Shown here: positions 61,143 through 64,000 of the stretch, one piece after another
Layout of the letters: each line of letters starts with the position of its first letter
How positions within the stretch are numbered: position 1 is the stretch's first letter
Assembly (NCBI RefSeq): GCF_016862975.1
Contig: NZ_BONZ01000061.1
Coordinates: forward strand, 1 to 64,000
DNA: 64,000 bases
Reading direction: 5' to 3'
From: Rugosimonospora africana
GTDB taxonomy: Bacteria; Actinomycetota; Actinomycetes; Mycobacteriales; Micromonosporaceae
Notes under the pieces: model-generated
Told to the model about the DNA's origin: nothing
Databases searched by the model: none
The model's input: only the letters and a program-made list of their open reading frames with translations
Position numbers and translations under genes: made by a program

Positions 61143-62354
61143 ATGGCGGGCAGAGTGACCATCGCTACGGTGGCGCACCATGCCCGAGTCTCCCGGCAGA
61201 CCGTGTCGAACGTGATCAACGCTCCACAGCTGGTCCGGCCGGAGACCCGGGAGCGCGTCCGGGCGGCCATCGAGGTGCTCGGGTACCGGGTCAGCCAGGC
61301 AGCCCGGCAGATGCGCACGGGCCGGTCGCGGTTGATCGCGGTACGCATCGGACCGGCCGGCGACGGGATCAACGGTTCGGTCCTGGACCGGTTCCTGCAC
61401 GGGCTCACCGAGGCGGCCGCACCCGCCGGGTACCGGGTCGTGCTCTACACCGCGACCGGCGACGACGCCGAGATCGCCGCGTACGAGGAGTTGCTCGGCG
61501 CCCACGACCTGGACGGCTTCGTCCTGACCGGCACGCACCCCGGCGACGCGCGTACCGACTGGCTGGCCCGTCGCGGGGTTCCGTTTGTCACGTTCGGCCG
61601 TAACTGGGAGGCGCAGCCGGAGCCGGTCTTTGGCGGAGGCGAGCACTCCCCCACGCAACACTCGAAGGCGCAGCCGGAGCCGGCCTTTGGCGGAGGCGAG
61701 CACTCCCCCACGCTGAACCGGGAGGCGCAGCCGGAGGCGGTCCTTGGCGGAGGCGAGCACCCGTGGGTCGATGTCGACGGTGCGTGGGGCACCCGCGCCG
61801 CCACCGAGCGGCTGCTCGCGGCCGGGCACCGCCGCGTCGGGTTCATCGGCTGGCCGCCCGGGTCCGCCGTCGGCGAAGACCGGCGTGAGGGCTGGGCCGC
61901 CGCCCTGCGCGCGGCCGGCGTGGATCTTTCCGGCCTGGAGCGCCGCGTCGATGACCGGGTGGCCGAGGGCGAACGCGCGGCCGTGGACCTGCTCGGGACC
62001 GTGGACCTGCTCGGGACCGCCGGCCCGTCCGCCCTCGTGTGCGCCAGCGACTCGCTCGCTCTCGGGGCGCTGCGCGCGGCCACCGCGCACGGGACAGCCC
62101 CGGGCGGGATCGCCTCGCCCCGGATCGCCGTGATCGGCTTCGACGACACGCCGGTGGCTCAGGCCGTCGGGCTGACGAGCGTGAGCCAGCCGCTGACCGA
62201 GGCGGCGGCCGGCTGCGTCGCCCTGCTGATCCGGCTGCTCGACGGCGGCGACCACGACGGCGACCTCGACCGCGAGGGCGAAGGCGAGGGCGACAGCGGC
62301 GGCCGCAGGCACCTCCTGCTGCGCCCGCGGCTCGTCGTCCGCGACTCCGGCTGA
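61143..62354 (+). CDS. LacI-family transcriptional regulator with inserted peptide repeats
   Basis: 403 residues, about 50 longer than the family norm. HTH VTIATVAHHARVSRQTVSNVIN, hinge RSQ-like VSQAARQMRTGRSRLIAV, periplasmic-binding-type core (GFVLTGTHPGDART, VDVDGAWGTRAATERLLAAGHRRVGFIG, IAVIGFDDTPVAQAVGLTSVSQP). After PFVTFGRNWE comes a three-unit 19-residue repeat AQPEPVFGGGEHSP, encoded by the 57-bp DNA repeat. GAAAGGGG precedes the ATG. Predicted to repress the divergent debranching-VOC operon in response to an oligosaccharide. An Asp/Glu/Gly-rich insert also occurs near the C-terminus. Confidence 0.9.
   Translation: MAGRVTIATVAHHARVSRQTVSNVINAPQLVRPETRERVRAAIEVLGYRVSQAARQMRTGRSRLIAVRIGPAGDGINGSVLDRFLHGLTEAAAPAGYRVVLYTATGDDAEIAAYEELLGAHDLDGFVLTGTHPGDARTDWLARRGVPFVTFGRNWEAQPEPVFGGGEHSPTQHSKAQPEPAFGGGEHSPTLNREAQPEAVLGGGEHPWVDVDGAWGTRAATERLLAAGHRRVGFIGWPPGSAVGEDRREGWAAALRAAGVDLSGLERRVDDRVAEGERAAVDLLGTVDLLGTAGPSALVCASDSLALGALRAATAHGTAPGGIASPRIAVIGFDDTPVAQAVGLTSVSQPLTEAAAGCVALLIRLLDGGDHDGDLDREGEGEGDSGGRRHLLLRPRLVVRDSG
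61611..61763 (+). repeat. 57-bp tandem repeat inside the LacI gene (3 units)
   Basis: Units start at 61611, 61668 and 61725 with GCGCAGCCGGAG...GGCGGAGGCGAGCAC. Exact 57-bp period keeps the frame. Same element as at 48436-48537 and 55809-55844. Confidence 0.9.
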
Positions 62355-62374
62355 CCCGTACGGCCCGCCTCTCC

Positions 62375-62426
62375 CGACCAGTCTGGCTCGGCGCATCTGA
62401 CGCCGCGCGACGCCCCAGGCCGGTCG
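62375..62426. repeat. Dispersed palindromic repeat, copy 6
   Basis: CGACCAGTCTGGCTCGGCG...CCAGGCCGGTCG, 52 bp, between the convergent LacI and DUF6745-like genes; it abuts the latter's stop codon and may act as its terminator. Confidence 0.8.
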
Positions 62427-63794
62427 TCAGGACGGGTCGGTGCCGAAGGCCAGCCGCGCGGCGTCGCGGGGCACCCGCTGGTCCGGCGGTACCGGGACCA
62501 CCCGGCGCCGGGTCGGCCCGGACAGGCCCGGCACGCCCCCGGTTGCCTCCAGCAGCACGAGGTCGTGCGGAAGCTGCCAGAGGCTGCCGGACTCGTCCGT
62601 GGCGATCCGCTGCGCGGGTACCCGACCGAGCAGCCAGTCGTACCCCATCCGGTCGGCGATCGCCGCGCGCACCTGTTCGTCGGGCTCGCGCTCCCAGTCC
62701 CGGCCGGTCACCTCGCCGCCGATCACCTGGCGCGGCACGACGACGCCGTGCCAGACGTACGCGGCGAAGCCGTCCCGGTACTCGATCGCCGCCCCTTGTG
62801 GGCTGTGCGACCGCATCCCGCTGTCGGTCGGCTCCACCGCCAGCCGGGTGGGTCGCTCGGCGACCACGCAGGCCGCCGGGTGCGGCCACCACCGGCCCGC
62901 CGAGCGCAGGATGTCCGCGACCAGGTCCAGTCGCAGTTGCGCGTTCGGGTGGTACTCGACGACACCGAGCCGGCGGTACAGGTCGTACCGGGCAATCCAA
63001 CCGATCTCGTCCAGGCCGCCCCGGTGTCCGGTGGCGGACGCGCGCAGCGACCGGGCAAGCGACCGGCGCAGCGGATCGGCCTCCCAGTCGGACGCCTCAC
63101 CGAGCCCGATCAGCAACGTGTCCCGCAGTGCCTGTCGCTGCGCGCGCAGTACGGTGTCGAGGTCGGTCGGCCCCCAGGACCGTTCGATCGCCTTGCGCAG
63201 TGACTCGTGCACCTGCCGGTTCACCGTGCGACGCAGTGCGTCGCCGAGGGACACGTCATGCAGCCGCCGGCGCCGTACCGGCTCGGGCATCCGCCGTACG
63301 TTGCGGAACAGGGTGGCCCACTCCCACCAGGGCGGGTACCCGCTGAGCAGGTCGAGGCCGAACAGCCCGGTCGTCGCCTCGGCGAAGGACCGGTACGGGT
63401 CGTGCAACAGGTCGTGCACCCGACCGGCCCGGGGCAGCAGGTCGCCGACCGACTCGCCCAGCGACGCGGACACCGAGTCCCGCAGCCCGCCGCCGATGGC
63501 GTCCCACAGCGGGTCGGACAGCGCCTCCCGCAGCGTGCCGACCAGCGGCGAGCCCTCCTCGGTGGTGACGCCGGACAGCAGCCACAGGGCGAGGCTGCCG
63601 GTGGCGGGCGAGTCCACCCACACGAACCGGGGCGGCCCGAGCCCCCGCAGCTCATACAGCGCGGCGATCGCGGTCTCGGCGGCGGCACGGTCGGCGGGCT
63701 CGGTCGTCAGCGCGTGCCCGAGCCACTCGGCACGTACCTGCTCGACGAGGTTCCACTGCTCCCCGGTCAGGCTACGTACCTGCGTATTGGCCAT
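62427..63794 (-). CDS. DUF6745-like conserved actinobacterial protein
   Basis: 455 residues, no signal peptide or membrane helix. Opening RAEWLGHALTTEPADRAAAETAIAALYELRGLGPPRFVWVDSP and the middle segments WVYHGV-like (YVWHGVVVPRQVIGG) and WLLGRVPAQRIATDE resemble the DUF6745 type, whose function is unknown. Such proteins often occur as single, soluble, Arg/Trp-rich polypeptides. No catalytic motif is evident. Confidence 0.65.
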   Translation of the reverse strand: MANTQVRSLTGEQWNLVEQVRAEWLGHALTTEPADRAAAETAIAALYELRGLGPPRFVWVDSPATGSLALWLLSGVTTEEGSPLVGTLREALSDPLWDAIGGGLRDSVSASLGESVGDLLPRAGRVHDLLHDPYRSFAEATTGLFGLDLLSGYPPWWEWATLFRNVRRMPEPVRRRRLHDVSLGDALRRTVNRQVHESLRKAIERSWGPTDLDTVLRAQRQALRDTLLIGLGEASDWEADPLRRSLARSLRASATGHRGGLDEIGWIARYDLYRRLGVVEYHPNAQLRLDLVADILRSAGRWWPHPAACVVAERPTRLAVEPTDSGMRSHSPQGAAIEYRDGFAAYVWHGVVVPRQVIGGEVTGRDWEREPDEQVRAAIADRMGYDWLLGRVPAQRIATDESGSLWQLPHDLVLLEATGGVPGLSGPTRRRVVPVPPDQRVPRDAARLAFGTDPS

Positions 63795-64000
63795 CCGAAT
63801 GCTCGCTCTCGCCGCATAGGGGGCTATTGACAGAATACGAAAAGGCCGTGATGTCCGAACTGTTGGCGAAAGCGCCTACATGAAAGATGGTCACGGAGAT
63901 TATGCCCTGATCACCTCAGTCGATCGGTCCCAGGACGCGCGCGTTGGTAGGACACGGACTCCATCGATGAGTGAGTGTATGTAGCGACGGGGACCGGCCC
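63795..64000. other. Right-edge non-coding stretch
   Basis: Lower GC than average near 63830-63905 (GACAGAATACGAAAAGG, GAAAGATGG), consistent with the promoter of the DUF6745-like gene. No gene seen before the window ends. Confidence 0.4.

Noticed and set aside
58650-62396. A single 1248-residue minus-strand open frame
   Set aside because: It continues past the GTG at 61007 antisense through the LacI gene; only the part to 61007 has family similarity and a ribosome site.
1-64000. CRISPR array, rRNA, tRNA genes
   Set aside because: Repeats present are tandem or dispersed without regular unique spacers; no rRNA or cloverleaf-like tRNA sequence was recognised by eye.

Overview
This is a very GC-rich window whose gene families (Lsr2, a GarA-type FHA protein, F420-linked folds, DUF881/DUF1290, WS/DGAT, GTG/TTG starts) point to an actinomycete, most likely Micromonosporales or a close relative. 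The family assignment is inference. The coding strand alternates often, and most genes are chromosomal housekeeping or saprophytic genes.

Layout. 1-106: 5' end of a truncated TnpB on the minus strand. 393-6646 (minus): a conserved actinobacterial cluster, pgsA - DUF881 - sbp - DUF881 - gcvH - FHA (garA/odhI type) - MerR (ftsR type) - DUF151 nuclease - MerR, in the gene order of mycobacterial Rv1822-Rv1830. 6886-16084: LLM oxidoreductase, DsbA-like protein, secreted GH15 glucodextranase/glucoamylase-like enzyme, PLP dehydratase, Lsr2, NmrA-type reductase, PIG-V-like mannosyltransferase. 16149-18765: an IS607-type element with a frame-broken serine recombinase and an intact TnpB, directly in front of thyA-folA. 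20213-26995: WS/DGAT acyltransferase, MurJ, PPOX enzyme, sulfotransferase, a beta-propeller glycosidase-like protein, alpha/beta hydrolase.

The most unusual region is 27003-36206. It holds larC and larE (nickel-pincer nucleotide cofactor maturation), a ferritin-like diiron protein, and a tight minus-strand operon: fatty-acyl reductase/HAD fusion - zinc alcohol dehydrogenase - 9-codon mini-ORF - LarA homologue - PlsC acyltransferase. I read this as a candidate NPN-dependent lipid-modifying pathway. 36491-46534: LtrA, prolyl oligopeptidase, pentapeptide protein, secreted GH18 chitinase, sulfite-oxidase-like molybdoenzyme with its reductase and a zinc-ribbon protein, and a Gfo/Idh/MocA dehydrogenase with a sugar isomerase. 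46621-55808: GGDEF/EAL protein, MarR with a divergent flavin reductase, DUF6069-like membrane protein, a two-component system, three-gene pnt transhydrogenase. 55968-63794: lysozyme-like cell-wall protein, DUF2218-GNAT fusion, VOC protein, debranching-enzyme homologue with a divergent LacI regulator sharing a large inverted operator, and a DUF6745-like protein.

Three repeat phenomena cut across the window: (i) a dispersed ~52-bp palindromic element (six copies, one inside larC); (ii) a 57-bp-period element that occurs in the same reading frame in the LacI gene and in front of the GGDEF gene; (iii) short tandem repeats that start at, and contain copies of, the preceding gene's own stop codon. 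No rRNA, tRNA or CRISPR array was seen.
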